A DNA stretch of 63,356 bases from Cryobacterium cryoconiti (GCF_004403065.1 NZ_SOHA01000009.1:1-63356), one strand, 5' to 3'; shown: positions 17,339-29,501, counted from the stretch's first letter. Notes: a model not told the origin generated them from the letters alone. Translations and numbers: made by a program.

Positions 17339-19846
17339 TTAGTCGTTCGGCTCCAGGAACTCGGCGGTGTGCGCGATCGTCGGGATGGACGATGTGATGA
17401 CGGTGCCGTCGGCCCGTCGCCCACCCTCGATCAGCGCCCGCGAGGGTGCTCCGGAGTCGCGCGGGCCCTGGTGGGCCAGCGGGACCGTGACGGGCAGGCC
17501 CATCCGCACGATGACGGAGACGCCGCGCACGGCCAGCATGACGTCGACGCCCTCTTCGACCGTGAGGTTGACCTCGGTCTGCCGCACGTCCACGCGCAGC
17601 CGGGTGCCCCGGAGCGTGATGCGGAAGGTCAGTGCCTCCCAGGTCTCGGGCAGACGCGGGTCGAGGGTGATCTTGCCGCCGTGGTCGCGCATTCCGCCGA
17701 AGCCGTAGACGAGCGCGCTCCAGACACCGCCGGCGGATGCCACGTGCACGCCGTCCGCCGCGTTGTGGTGCAGGTCGGCAAGGTCGACGAACAGGCCCGA
17801 GGTGAAGTACTTGAGCGCGAGCTCGTGGTAGCCGACCTCGGCCGCGATGATCGACTGCACGACGTCCGACAGCGTCGAGTCGCCCGTGGTGATCGGGTCG
17901 TAGTAGTCGAAGTCGGCGCGCTTCTGCTCCGGCGTGAACTGGTCTCCCTGCAGCAGGAGGGCGAGCACGACATCCGCCTGCTTGAGCACCTGGAAGCGGT
18001 AGATCACCAGGGGGTGGTAGTGCAGCAGCAGCGGGCGGTTGGCCGGCGGGGTCTGCGACAGGTCCCAGCGTTCCTTCTCCAGGAACTGGGCGTCCTGCGG
18101 GTGGATGCCCAGGGTCTTGTCGAACGGGATGTGCATCGCTTCCGCGGCGAAGGACCATTCGATGATCTCGGCCTCGTCGAGTCCGAGACGCGCGACCATG
18201 AAGTCGTAGGAGGCGATGTCGACCTCGCGCAGCCGGCGCACGCCCTTGACCGCGGCCCGCAGGTTCGAGCGGGCCATGATGTTCGTGTACAGGTTGTCGT
18301 TGACGACGGTGGTGTACTCGTCGGGCCCGGTGACGCCGTGGATGTGGAAGACGTCGTTGCCGTTGCCGCGCCAGAAGCCGAGGTCGGCCCACATGCGCGC
18401 GGTCTCCACCAGGATGTCGATGGCCTCGCGGGAGAGGAAGTCCTCGTCGCCGGTGGCCGACACGTACTGGGTGAGCGCATAGGAGATGTCGGCGTCGATG
18501 TGGTACTGCGCGGTGCCGGCGGCGTAGTACGCCGACGACTCCAGGCCGTTGATCGTGCGCCACGGGAACAGGGCGCCGAGCTGGTTCAGCTCGGTGGCCC
18601 GGGCGCGGGCGTGATCGAGCATCGCGTGCCGGAACCGGAGCGCGTTGCGCGCGGCGTTCGGCGACGTGTAGGTCAGGAACGGGAGCACGTACACTTCCGT
18701 GTCCCAGAAGTAGTGGCCGCCGTAGCCCGATCCGGACACGCCCTTCGCGGACACACCCTGGCCGTCGGCGCGCATGGAGGCCTGCGCGAGCTGGAAGAAG
18801 TTCCAGCGGGTGGCCTGCTGGAGGGCAGGCTGACCGGCGAGTTCGACATCCGTGCGCGCCCAGAAAGCGGTGAGCCAATCGCGCTGCTCGGCCACGTAGT
18901 GCTCGGTTCCTGCCGCGACGGCGCGGTCGAGCGTGCGGTCGCACCGGTCGGCGAGTTCGTGCGTGGGGACGCCCGTGGAGGTGTGGTAGCTCAAGGTCTT
19001 GGTCAGTTTGATCGACTGGCCCTGCTTGGCCTTGATGCGGTAGACGTGCTTGGCGAGGTCGTCGCCGATGTGCGAGGCCTCGTCGTACTCGTTGAGCGTC
19101 TCCATCTGGTGGTCGGCGGCGCAGGCGATGGTCATGCCCGAGTTCGTGCAGCGGAAGCCGAGGATGTAACGGCCGTCGGAGGCCCGCTTGAAGCGGGGAC
19201 GCAGCACCCGGTCGGTGAAGGACTCGGCCTTGCGCGGGTCGAAGTCCTTGCCGTTGGTGGGCTTGGGAGCGTCGTATTCGCCGATGCCGTCCTGGCGGTT
19301 GAGGATCTGGCTCGAGATGACCACCGACGCGTCGGCGTCGAGCATGGTGACCTCGTACTCGATGATCGCCAGGTGGCGTTCGGTGAACGACACCAGGCGG
19401 CGCGACTGGATCAGCACGCGCTTGCCCGAGGGCGTACGCCATTCGAGGGAGCGGGAGAGGATGCCGCCGGCGAAGTCGAGGCGGCGCTCGTAGCTGAGCA
19501 GGTCCGCGAGGGTCAGGACGAGCGGCTCGTCGTCGACGTAGATGCGGATGATCTTGGCGTCCGGCGCGTTGACGATGGTCTGCCCGACGCGCGCGAAGCC
19601 GAAGGCCTCCTCGGCGTGCCGGATGGGCCAGGTCTCGTGGAAGCCGTTGATGAAGGTGCCGTGCGCGTGGCCGTCGCGGCCCTCGTCGACGTTGCCGCGC
19701 AGGCCGAGGTAGCCGTTGCCGACGGCGAACAGGGTCTCGGTGCGCCCCATGTCGTCACCGGAGAAGTCCTTTTCGACCAGGGCCCATTCGTCGATCGGGA
19801 ACCGGTTGCGGTCGAGCGGGTCGGACGTGTCGGTGTTCCGGTTCAT
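17339..19846 (-). CDS. glycoside hydrolase family 65 protein (disaccharide phosphorylase)
   Basis: An 835-residue GH65 enzyme, expected to phosphorolyse an alpha-glucosyl disaccharide (maltose, trehalose or kojibiose) to beta-glucose 1-phosphate. The N-terminal beta-sandwich begins E-T-L-F-A-V-G-N-G-Y-L-G-L-R-G. The (alpha/alpha)6 barrel carries F-W-D-T-E and the catalytic acid Glu near residue 508 in T-G-P-D-E-Y. The phosphate site is suggested by H-Y-H-P-L-V-I-Y-R and the S-A-G-G stretch. Start ATG 19846 overlaps the stop of the upstream HAD gene (ATGA). That gene looks like a beta-phosphoglucomutase and would convert the product to glucose 6-phosphate, which supports a phosphorylase over a hydrolase. 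Confidence 0.92.
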   Translation of the reverse strand: MNRNTDTSDPLDRNRFPIDEWALVEKDFSGDDMGRTETLFAVGNGYLGLRGNVDEGRDGHAHGTFINGFHETWPIRHAEEAFGFARVGQTIVNAPDAKIIRIYVDDEPLVLTLADLLSYERRLDFAGGILSRSLEWRTPSGKRVLIQSRRLVSFTERHLAIIEYEVTMLDADASVVISSQILNRQDGIGEYDAPKPTNGKDFDPRKAESFTDRVLRPRFKRASDGRYILGFRCTNSGMTIACAADHQMETLNEYDEASHIGDDLAKHVYRIKAKQGQSIKLTKTLSYHTSTGVPTHELADRCDRTLDRAVAAGTEHYVAEQRDWLTAFWARTDVELAGQPALQQATRWNFFQLAQASMRADGQGVSAKGVSGSGYGGHYFWDTEVYVLPFLTYTSPNAARNALRFRHAMLDHARARATELNQLGALFPWRTINGLESSAYYAAGTAQYHIDADISYALTQYVSATGDEDFLSREAIDILVETARMWADLGFWRGNGNDVFHIHGVTGPDEYTTVVNDNLYTNIMARSNLRAAVKGVRRLREVDIASYDFMVARLGLDEAEIIEWSFAAEAMHIPFDKTLGIHPQDAQFLEKERWDLSQTPPANRPLLLHYHPLVIYRFQVLKQADVVLALLLQGDQFTPEQKRADFDYYDPITTGDSTLSDVVQSIIAAEVGYHELALKYFTSGLFVDLADLHHNAADGVHVASAGGVWSALVYGFGGMRDHGGKITLDPRLPETWEALTFRITLRGTRLRVDVRQTEVNLTVEEGVDVMLAVRGVSVIVRMGLPVTVPLAHQGPRDSGAPSRALIEGGRRADGTVITSSIPTIAHTAEFLEPND

Positions 19847-20622
19847 ACCCCGGCCTCCGTTTCGGCGTTGGGGAGAAGGTCGTGCAGGTCGGGCACGACG
19901 ACGTCGGCGCCGGCGTCGAGCAGCGTCTGCGTGCCCACGCCGCGGTCTACGCCGAGAACGAGGCCGAAGTTGCCGGCGCGACCGGCCTGGATGCCCGAGT
20001 GTGCGTCTTCGACGACGACGCACTGGGAGGCGTCGAGGCCGAGCAGGGCGGCGCCGAGCTCGTAGGTGTCGGGGGCCGGCTTGCCGGCCAGGCCGCGCTC
20101 GGCGGAGAGCAGGCCGTCGACGACGATCTCGAAGCGGCCACGGATGCCGGCGGCCGCGAGGGTCTTCTCCCCGTTGCGGGAGCTGGTGACGACGGCCACG
20201 GCGAGGCCGGCGGCCACGACGTAGTCGAGGAACTCGATCGATCCCGGGTACGGGGTGACGCCGTCTTCGACGAGGGTCTCGGTGAATGCCTGGTTCTTGC
20301 GGTTGCCGAGCCCGCAGACGGTGTTCAGCTCGGGGCCGTCCGTCGGGTCGCCATCGGGCAGCAGGATGCCGCGGGAGGCGAGCAGGGAGCGCACGCCGTC
20401 GTAGCGGGGCTTGCCGTCGATGTACCGGAAGTAGTCGGCGTCGCTGTAGGAGGGACTCACCCCCTGCTCCTCGAGGAAGGGGGTGAATAAGCGCGACCAG
20501 GCGGCCATGTGCACGTCGGCGGTGGGTGTGAGTACTCCGTCGAGGTCGAAGAGTACGCCCCGCAGGGACAGGAGCCGGTCGCGCGTTTCTGCGCGCGACA
20601 GGGGGGATCGCGTAGAAGTCAT
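19843..20622 (-). CDS. HAD family hydrolase, beta-phosphoglucomutase-like
   Basis: A 259-residue HAD enzyme: F-D-L-D-G-V-L-T (nucleophile Asp and acid/base Asp), T-S-S-R-N as motif II, K-P-A-P-D as motif III and E-D-A-H-S-G as motif IV, with a helical cap after D-V-H-M-A-A-W. The D-x-D-G-V and cap match beta-phosphoglucomutases. Coupled upstream of the GH65 gene, it would isomerise beta-glucose 1-phosphate to glucose 6-phosphate. ATG 20622 is preferred (AAGG about 8 nt upstream). An in-frame GTG at 20721 would add a Pro-rich tail encoded across a nine-G run at 20693-20701. Confidence 0.88.
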   Translation of the reverse strand: MTSTRSPLSRAETRDRLLSLRGVLFDLDGVLTPTADVHMAAWSRLFTPFLEEQGVSPSYSDADYFRYIDGKPRYDGVRSLLASRGILLPDGDPTDGPELNTVCGLGNRKNQAFTETLVEDGVTPYPGSIEFLDYVVAAGLAVAVVTSSRNGEKTLAAAGIRGRFEIVVDGLLSAERGLAGKPAPDTYELGAALLGLDASQCVVVEDAHSGIQAGRAGNFGLVLGVDRGVGTQTLLDAGADVVVPDLHDLLPNAETEAGV

Positions 20623-20908
20623 TACTGGTGCCTTGCTCGGTAGGTCCTCAGACGGGGGAGTCTGATCGGTCAAAGGGTCACGATTTCGATCAGGGGGGGG
20701 GATCGACGTGATGTGCGCCAACGCGGCGAGAACGCGAGTGACGACGATGCGGACCAGGTCTAGGGCTGCATGCGCCTGAATACACCAACGATCCTATGCC
20801 CCCGACACCGCTGCGCCGTCTATCGAGGCGGCGCCGTGCGGCCGGTCAGCCGGCCTCGGTGGCGCTCGCACGAGCATCCGGCTCGGCACTCGCCCTGGAA
20901 TCGCCCAG

Positions 20909-20914
20909 TACGAT
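20909..20914 (+). promoter_or_regulatory. -10 element of a probable leaderless gene
   Basis: TACGAT at 20909-20914 lies 7 nt before the GTG at 20922, the geometry expected when the transcript starts at the initiation codon. No Shine-Dalgarno sequence precedes that GTG. Confidence 0.45.
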
Positions 20915-20921
20915 TGGTCAG

Positions 20922-22385
20922 GTGACCCGCGAATCAGCCGCGAGCCCGGCGGCACCTGCTTCGACGGATACTGCGCGCTCCGATCGGCTGACCGGTCGAC
21001 GCTTCACCCGGCTGATCTCGGTCACGATCGCGGTGCTCGTGCTCCTGGTGGCCGGTCTCGCGGCGGCGAACTTCAGCCAGGGACCTCGCCTGGCCTCGGC
21101 CGCGATCAACCTGGACGCCTCCGTCTCCCGCGGCAATCCCCGCCTGCTGCTCACCGCCAACCTGCCGCTGGCCGAGGTCGCGGCCGGCCAGGTCGCGGTC
21201 AGTCCGGCCACCGAGGTCTCCACCAGCGTCTCCGATCGCGCTCTCACGGTCGAGTTCGCGGGCATCCTGCGCTACAACACGGTCTATACCGTGACGGTGA
21301 CGGATGTCGCGGGCACGTCCCAGAGCGCCACGTCCACTCTGGAATACGAGTTCACGACCCCGGACGTCGATATCTATGCGCTGCAGCGCGACCGTCGGAT
21401 GAGCGACTCCGGCGCCAAGCAGCCCGACACCGTGCGCCGCACGACCCTGCTGGGACGCGGTGACGGCGACGTCGTATTCAGCGCGTCGCGCATCCAGCAG
21501 TATGTGGCCCTGGAAGACCACCTCGCGGCCGTCACGCTGGGCGACGACGACGCGGCCACCCTCGAGGTGGTCTCGTTCGCGGGCGGGGACAACGTGCAGG
21601 TGCCCCTGCCGGGCGCCGGAGTGGTCGAGAACCTGCGGGCATCCCCGTCGAAGTACCTGATCGCGTACACCTTCACCAGCGCGCCGGACTCCCAGGGACG
21701 CCGTTACGACCGCACCCCCTTCGTCTACGACCTGACCGAGTACTCGGGCCTCCCGGTGGAGGTCACCGGGGTGGACGACCTGCCGATGACCGTCATGGAC
21801 CTGGTCTTCGTGCCGGACTCCACGACTCTCGTCGTGCAGAACTCGGGTTCGAGCATGTTCCTCGTCGACCTGCTCGGCGAGGCCGTGTTGACCCCGCTGG
21901 GCCAGCACGCGGAGCTGCGCGATTTCGTGCCCGGCACCCGCGCGCTGGTCGTCGCCGACCCGAACCAGGGTTCCACAATCGACCTCGCCGACGGGGCAGT
22001 GACCGCGCTCGACCTCAAACCCAGCCTGCTCGACGAGAGTGCCTACCCCGGCAAGGTCGTGCTGCTGAACGAGCAGGGCCGGTACGCCCGCCTGTTCCTG
22101 CAGGCGACCACGGACATCAACCAGCTGTCGTCCCTGATCGCCGTCACCGACCCCGACGACTCCAGCGTCGCATTCGCGCCCGCGTCGGAGTCGTCGAGCG
22201 TGCGGGACTTCTGCGTCTCCCCGAACGGCCAGTACCTCGCGGTGGAGACGATCCCGGCCGCCGGCCTCGCCGACGAGTACCCGACCCTGCCCGCGTTCTC
22301 GGGCATGACGACCACCCTCGTCGACCTGGACAGCGGCACCAGCAGCCGCAGCGTGTCCGGTTTTCTCCCTGACTGGTGCGGGTGA
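20922..22385 (+). CDS. membrane-anchored beta-propeller-like protein
   Basis: A 487-residue protein with a short cytoplasmic tail, one membrane helix near residues 30-50 (L-I-S-V-T-I-A-V-L-V-L-L-V-A-G), an Ig-like region (F-A-G-I-L-R-Y-N-T-V-Y-T-V-T-V-T-D), then repeated beta-strands with T-L-V-V-Q-N-S-G-S and S-P-N-G-Q-Y-L-A-V-E that suggest a WD40/YVTN-type propeller outside the cell. GTG 20922 fits a leaderless promoter. An ATG at 20796 would add 42 mostly basic, low-complexity residues and is less likely. No enzymatic motif is seen. The permease gene begins 81 nt downstream and may be co-transcribed. Confidence 0.75.
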   Translation: MTRESAASPAAPASTDTARSDRLTGRRFTRLISVTIAVLVLLVAGLAAANFSQGPRLASAAINLDASVSRGNPRLLLTANLPLAEVAAGQVAVSPATEVSTSVSDRALTVEFAGILRYNTVYTVTVTDVAGTSQSATSTLEYEFTTPDVDIYALQRDRRMSDSGAKQPDTVRRTTLLGRGDGDVVFSASRIQQYVALEDHLAAVTLGDDDAATLEVVSFAGGDNVQVPLPGAGVVENLRASPSKYLIAYTFTSAPDSQGRRYDRTPFVYDLTEYSGLPVEVTGVDDLPMTVMDLVFVPDSTTLVVQNSGSSMFLVDLLGEAVLTPLGQHAELRDFVPGTRALVVADPNQGSTIDLADGAVTALDLKPSLLDESAYPGKVVLLNEQGRYARLFLQATTDINQLSSLIAVTDPDDSSVAFAPASESSSVRDFCVSPNGQYLAVETIPAAGLADEYPTLPAFSGMTTTLVDLDSGTSSRSVSGFLPDWCG

Positions 22386-22466
22386 CCGACGGATGCGCCT
22401 GCTCACCACCGACACGCAAGCCCCTGCCCCGAGCGCGGCCGAGCCGAAACACTCCAGGATGTGCAC

Positions 22467-23489
22467 ATGAGTCAGACCACCGCTGTGCGGCCCTCCGCCG
22501 CACGCCGGGGACCCGGCCGGGGCCTCACCGTCGGCCTCGTCATCATCGGGATCGTCATCCTGCTGCGGGCCTTCGCCCCGGCGCCGCCCGCCGACAGCCT
22601 CGCGGACACCGCCCGCGACTTCGTCACCCTGTCGATCAGTGTGGTCATCGAGTCGCTGCCGTTCGTCTTCCTCGGCATCGTGCTCTCGATCGGGGTGCAG
22701 ATCTGGTTGCCGGAGGGGTTCCTGCTCCGGCGCCTGCCGAAGAACCCGGTCGCGCGCCGGGTGGTGCTCTCCCTGCTGGGCATGTTGCTGCCCGTCTGCG
22801 AGTGCGGCAACGTGCCCCTCGCCCGGGGCCTGATCGCCAAGGGTCTCACGGTCGGGGAATCGATGACGTTCCTGTTCGCCGCCCCGATCCTGAACCCGGT
22901 GACCATCATCACCACCCAGCAGGCGTTCGGCTGGGACAGCGGCATCCTGGCCTGGCGCATCGCCGGCGGCTTCCTGATCGCCAACCTGATCGGCTATATC
23001 TACAGCCGGCATCCGAAACCCCAGTCCCTGCTCACCCCGCGGTTCCAGGAGGCCTGCGCGCTCGGCGACGGCCACGACGCGGCCGCGGGGAAGGCTCGGC
23101 GCAGCGCGACGTTGTTCACTCAGGAGACCAGCGCGATGCTGCCGGCCCTCTTCATCGGCGCCGGCCTGGCCGGTCTGATCCAGACCGCCGTCTCCCGCGA
23201 TGTGCTCGTGACGCTCGGCAGCCATCCGGTCTGGTCCGTCGTGGCGCTGATGGTGCTGGCGTTCGTGGTGTCGATCTGCTCCAACGTCGACGCCTTCTTC
23301 ATCCTCTCCTTCGGCGCGACCTTCCTCCCCGGCGCGATCGTGGCCTTCCTGGTCTTCGGCCCGATGATCGACATCAAGATGCTGGCGCTGCTGCGCACGA
23401 CCTTCACGGCGAAGACCCTGGTGCAACTCACCCTGATTGTGGCGCTCTGTTCCGCGGTGCTCGGATTGGCGATCAACTATGCGGTTTAG
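22467..23489 (+). CDS. permease of the DUF318/UPF0718 family
   Basis: About 340 residues with eight or so membrane helices. The family signature V-C-E-C-G-N-V-P-L-A-R-G is near residue 113 and a second half repeat contains S-I-C-S-N-V-D-A-F-F. These permeases are often paired with the protein type encoded next and are proposed to export metals or organic compounds; the substrate here is unknown. ATG 22467 follows AGGAT at good spacing. A GTG six bases upstream is the alternative. The 3' end overlaps the partner gene by 11 nt. Confidence 0.88.
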   Translation: MSQTTAVRPSAARRGPGRGLTVGLVIIGIVILLRAFAPAPPADSLADTARDFVTLSISVVIESLPFVFLGIVLSIGVQIWLPEGFLLRRLPKNPVARRVVLSLLGMLLPVCECGNVPLARGLIAKGLTVGESMTFLFAAPILNPVTIITTQQAFGWDSGILAWRIAGGFLIANLIGYIYSRHPKPQSLLTPRFQEACALGDGHDAAAGKARRSATLFTQETSAMLPALFIGAGLAGLIQTAVSRDVLVTLGSHPVWSVVALMVLAFVVSICSNVDAFFILSFGATFLPGAIVAFLVFGPMIDIKMLALLRTTFTAKTLVQLTLIVALCSAVLGLAINYAV

Positions 23490-24227
23490 ACGGCTTCTGC
23501 GGCGCTGGCAGGGCGCGGTCCTCAGCGTCGTGGGCATCGTGGCCACGGTCTGGCTGGGTTTCAGCGGGCAGCTCGGCCTGTACATCCACCCGCGCTATTT
23601 CGTGTTCACCTGGGTCATGGCGGGCATCGCCGGGGTGCTCGTGGTGGCGGCCTTCGCCCTCGTGCCGGCGGCCGAACACGAGCACGAAGCCCGGGACGAC
23701 GAGGGACGCTGGGCGTGGCTCTGGTCGGCCGGCAGCATCCTGATCATCGCCTCGGCCGTCGTGGGGCTGCTGGTGCTGCCGCCGGCGACCCTGACAACGG
23801 CCACGGTCGCCAAACGTGACCTCAACGGCTCGACCTCGTCGATCACGCAGAGCGAGGCGAACGACCTCGTCGGCGGCGACTACTCCACCTTCACCGTGCG
23901 GGACTGGTCCTCGCTGCTCCGCCAGGGGGCCGGCGAGGACTTCTTCGCCGACAAGACCGCCACCGTGACCGGGTTCGTCACGCCCGACCCGAGCGACCCG
24001 GAGAACGTGTTCTTCGTGGCCCGGTTCATTGTGGCCTGCTGCGCGGTCGACGCGCAGCCGGTCGGCGTCCCCGTCTACCACCCCGGCTGGCAGGACGAGT
24101 TCCCGGTCGACAGCTGGGTGTCGATCGTGAGCGGCTTCGGCACCAATCCGAGCATCAGCAGTGAAGAGGCCATCGTCCTTGTCGGGAGCGAGATCACGCC
24201 CACCGACCAGCCGGCGCAGCCGTACGT

Positions 24228-24234
<7 letters not shown>
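23479..24234 (+). CDS. TIGR03943-type partner subunit of the permease
   Basis: A 251-residue membrane protein: helices at about 12-30, 35-55 and 78-98, then an extracytoplasmic domain ending in Y-V-Y. The domain contains [14 protein letters not shown], a conserved Cys-Cys pair typical of the TIGR03943 family, which is the usual companion of DUF318 permeases. ATG 23479 lies inside the end of the permease gene, indicating coupling. Its stop overlaps the convergent ppsA stop by 7 nt. Confidence 0.87.
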
Positions 24235-26630
<2,396 letters not shown>

Positions 26631-26780
26631 TGTGTCTGCTCCTTTGCAGGTGTGCGGCCGAAGGTGCGGCCACCGGGTGAGCCGGCTCACCTCGTGGATG
26701 AACCCTCTGTTCCATAGTGTCAGGTCTGTCTGGCCGACGTGTGACGTGCCTACTTGATTGACATGTTTACTTGCCTGTCG

Positions 26781-27599
26781 TTACCGCTTCAAGTGCATCT
26801 GCTGCAGGATCGTGGCCGACATCTCCTCCACAGACATGCTCGCCGAATTGAGGAACGGTATCCCGTGGGAGGCATACAGGCGTTCCGCGCTCCGCAGCTC
26901 GAACCCGCACTGGCGCAGTGAGGCGTACGGCGACCCCTCCCGGCGCTGGGTGCGCACCTGGCTCAGCCGCAGGGGATTGGTCGTGAGGCCGAAGCATTTG
27001 TCCACGAACGGCTGCAGCGGCTTGGGTAGCCCCTCCCGCTCGAAGTCCTCGTCGACCAGGGGGAAATTCGCCGCGAAGATGCCGTGCTGCAGAGCCAGGT
27101 ACATGGTCGTGGGCGTCTTGCCGCAGCGCGACGGGGCCACCAGGATCAACTGCGCCTTCTCCAGCGCGCGCAGGCTCTGCCCGTCGTCGTGCTCCATCGC
27201 GTATTCGACGGCCGTCATCCTCGACTGGTACCGCGCTGCGTTGCCGAGGCCGTGCGCGCGCCCCGGTTCGTTGCTGGCCGGGGTGGCCAGCGTTGTCTCG
27301 AGCTGGCCGAGGTAGGTGCCCAGCAGATCGATCAGCGTGGCCTGGCAGGTCCCCAGGGTGTGACGGATGTCGCTGGTCACGGCCGTGGAGAAGACGATCG
27401 GCTTCTTTCCCTCGGCCACCAGCCCGTCGACCAGGTCGACCACGGCCTGCGCCTGCTCCACGTTCAGGATGAACGGAATGGTCGTGCGGTCGAATTCCAT
27501 CGTGGGGAACTGGGAGAGCAGCGTGTTCCCGAGCGTTTCCGCCGTGATGCCGGTGCTGTCGGAGAGGAAGAAAACCGGGCATGGATCGTCATTGGCCAT
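26781..27599 (-). CDS. ppsR: PEP synthase regulatory protein (DUF299 kinase/phosphorylase)
   Basis: A 272-residue DUF299 protein: V-F-F-L-S-D-S-T-G-I-T-A-E at the start and a P-loop-like A-P-S-R-C-G-K-T-P-T-T-M-Y-L-A at about residue 155. Members carry out ADP-dependent phosphorylation and phosphate-dependent dephosphorylation of PEP synthase or pyruvate phosphate dikinase. The family usually has V-S-R-T-S-K-T-P-T; the Cys-Gly here is a modest departure. Position upstream of ppsA supports PEP synthase as its target. Confidence 0.93.
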   Translation of the reverse strand: MANDDPCPVFFLSDSTGITAETLGNTLLSQFPTMEFDRTTIPFILNVEQAQAVVDLVDGLVAEGKKPIVFSTAVTSDIRHTLGTCQATLIDLLGTYLGQLETTLATPASNEPGRAHGLGNAARYQSRMTAVEYAMEHDDGQSLRALEKAQLILVAPSRCGKTPTTMYLALQHGIFAANFPLVDEDFEREGLPKPLQPFVDKCFGLTTNPLRLSQVRTQRREGSPYASLRQCGFELRSAERLYASHGIPFLNSASMSVEEMSATILQQMHLKR

Positions 27600-27682
27600 G
27601 ACTTATTGTGCACCTGCGGCGGTTTTGCGCTCAATTGAACGCAGCGCCGCGGGCGATAGTCTTACCGTGATCGAGGGAGACC

Positions 27683-28441
27683 ATGGCCATCAATTCATTC
27701 AGCGCAAGAACCATGATCGTCATCAGCGCTGTGGCCCTGAGCTCTCTGTTCGGGTCGGTCGCAGCATCTGCCGCAGAGGCGCCACCGGCCACCGACGCCG
27801 GGGCCTTCACCCTTCGAGTCCCGCCGGGGACCTCGGTGGAATCGTTGATGAACCAGAACGCCCCGGGTGTCGTGACGTCGACCGGTTGCCCTGCCGGTGC
27901 GGGCTTCAGCGTGCAGGCGGATTACAACTACCAGGTCTCGGGCGTCACCGTCGTGCTCCCGATTCTGCTGACGCCGGGCATCATCGTTCTCGCTGACGGC
28001 GTCGCCACCGTCCCGCTGGAGCCCGTGTCGCTCTGGCTGAGCACGAACGCCTTGAGGCATGTGGGGACTGTCGTTCTCGTCGGCTCCTGCTTCCCGGAAC
28101 CCTCCGGGACCGAGGCGGGCGTCGCGCCTGCCCAGGCAACCCTGACCATTCCCTACCGGTCTGACGCTCTCGGTCTGCCCCCGCCCCTCCCCGATCCCAC
28201 CGGACCTGCGGCCGCGGTCCCGTCAGCGCAGACGGTGCCCGTACCGGACGACGAGCCGGCCACGGCTGTCGTCGCACAGCCGACCCTGGCAGACACGGGC
28301 TTCGCCGCTACGGGGACTCTTGTCCTGGGTGTTCTGCTGGCAGGAGCCGGCATCCTGCTGGTCGCGACCCGGCGTCGATCCGACCTGGGTTTGCTGTCCC
28401 CCCATCACGCGCAGCAGACTGAAGACCCGGGTTGCGGCTGA
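27683..28441 (+). CDS. secreted protein with LAXTG-type sorting signal
   Basis: 252 residues: a signal peptide ending near S-A-A-S-A-A-E-A (about residue 31), a beta-rich middle with two Cys (S-T-G-C-P and V-G-S-C-F) that could form a disulfide, a Pro/Ala/Val spacer, then L-A-D-T-G followed by a membrane helix and R-R-R. LAXTG is the motif favoured by class E sortases of high-GC actinobacteria. About 20 residues follow the basic stop-transfer, longer than usual. GAGGGAG precedes the ATG. No sortase gene is in the window. The role is unknown, probably wall-attached. Confidence 0.82.
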   Translation: MAINSFSARTMIVISAVALSSLFGSVAASAAEAPPATDAGAFTLRVPPGTSVESLMNQNAPGVVTSTGCPAGAGFSVQADYNYQVSGVTVVLPILLTPGIIVLADGVATVPLEPVSLWLSTNALRHVGTVVLVGSCFPEPSGTEAGVAPAQATLTIPYRSDALGLPPPLPDPTGPAAAVPSAQTVPVPDDEPATAVVAQPTLADTGFAATGTLVLGVLLAGAGILLVATRRRSDLGLLSPHHAQQTEDPGCG

Positions 28442-28471
28442 TTCGTCGGCCCGGTAGCTAAGGAACCCACC

Positions 28472-29494
28472 ATGACTGAACCGAACGACGCCCGCGTCGG
28501 CCTCTACATCGACTTCGACAACATCGTCATCTCGCGCTATCAGCAACTGCACGGGCGCAATGCCTTCCAGCGCGACGGCATCAGGAACTTCGACCGCACG
28601 AGTGCGGATGCCGACCCCGTCATCGCCGCACGGCTGAACGCCGCGACCGTCGACTTCAACGCCATCATCGACTTCGCCGCGTCATTCGGCACCCTGGTCG
28701 TCAACCGCGCGTACGCCGACTGGTCCGTGCCCGTGAACGCGAGCTACCAGCGCCAGCTCATGTCGCGCGCCGTGGACCTCACCCAGCTGTTCACCACCAC
28801 CACGCGGGGGACGAAGAACGGCGCGGACATCCGTCTGGCCGTCGACGTGGTCGAAGACCTCTTCCGGCTGCCCGACCTCACCCACGTCATCATCATCGCC
28901 GGCGACTCCGACTACATCGCCCTGGCCCAGAAGTCGAAACGGCTCGGTCGCTTCGTGGTGGGCATCGGTGTCGCCGGTTCGACGAGCACCTCCCTCGCGG
29001 CGGCGTGCGACGAGTTCGAGGACTATGACTCCCTGCCCGGAATCGCCAAGGTCGCCCCCAGTGCCCCGGCCGCGGCGGCGACGACGGAGAAGTCCCACTC
29101 GGGCCGGAAGACGGCCGAGCCCGCTGTGGTCGCGCACTCCGAGCCGACCCCCATCCCGGCGCGCAACCTGACGATGGTCCCGATGTTCTCGCACACCGAG
29201 GAGTCGCCGTTCGACGAGCCGGAGCCGGCCGAGGACATCGACCCGCAGACCGTCGCGACGGAACTCCTCGTGCGCGCCCTGCAGATCGGTCACGCCAAGG
29301 GCGACGACGATGAGTGGCTGAACACGGGCTCGGTCAAGAACCAGATGCGTCGGATGGACCCCTCGTTCAACGAGAAGCCGCTCGGTTTCCGTTCCTTCAC
29401 CGATTTTCTCTCCTCGCGCAGCGACGTGGCCGAACTGCAGGAGGATGGCCCCCATCGGCTCATCCGGCTGCGGCCCACGGCGACCGGGCGCTGA
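28472..29494 (+). CDS. NYN/PIN-like ribonuclease with C-terminal LOTUS-like domain
   Basis: 340 residues. The N-terminal NYN domain (DUF88/LabA-like) has the acidic triad in Y-I-D-F-D-N-I, G-A-D-I-R-L-A-V-D and I-I-A-G-D-S-D-Y-I-A-L, suggesting metal-dependent RNA cleavage. A disordered linker (about 195-255) leads to a C-terminal domain with L-L-V-R-A-L-Q-I, S-V-K-N-Q-M-R-R-M-D-P-S-F and F-R-S-F-T-D-F-L, resembling the OST-HTH/LOTUS RNA-binding fold often found with NYN domains. AAGGAA precedes the ATG. The RNA target is unknown. Confidence 0.88.
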   Translation: MTEPNDARVGLYIDFDNIVISRYQQLHGRNAFQRDGIRNFDRTSADADPVIAARLNAATVDFNAIIDFAASFGTLVVNRAYADWSVPVNASYQRQLMSRAVDLTQLFTTTTRGTKNGADIRLAVDVVEDLFRLPDLTHVIIIAGDSDYIALAQKSKRLGRFVVGIGVAGSTSTSLAAACDEFEDYDSLPGIAKVAPSAPAAAATTEKSHSGRKTAEPAVVAHSEPTPIPARNLTMVPMFSHTEESPFDEPEPAEDIDPQTVATELLVRALQIGHAKGDDDEWLNTGSVKNQMRRMDPSFNEKPLGFRSFTDFLSSRSDVAELQEDGPHRLIRLRPTATGR

Positions 29495-29501
29495 GTCCCG
29501 C

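Noticed and set aside
17369..20065. Nearly 900-codon + strand frame opposite the GH65 gene
   Set aside because: Shadow frame. The - strand GH65 motifs are decisive.
20693..20701. Nine-G run as a phase-variation switch for the HAD gene
   Set aside because: It lies upstream of the better-supported ATG 20622, so changes in length would not alter the protein.
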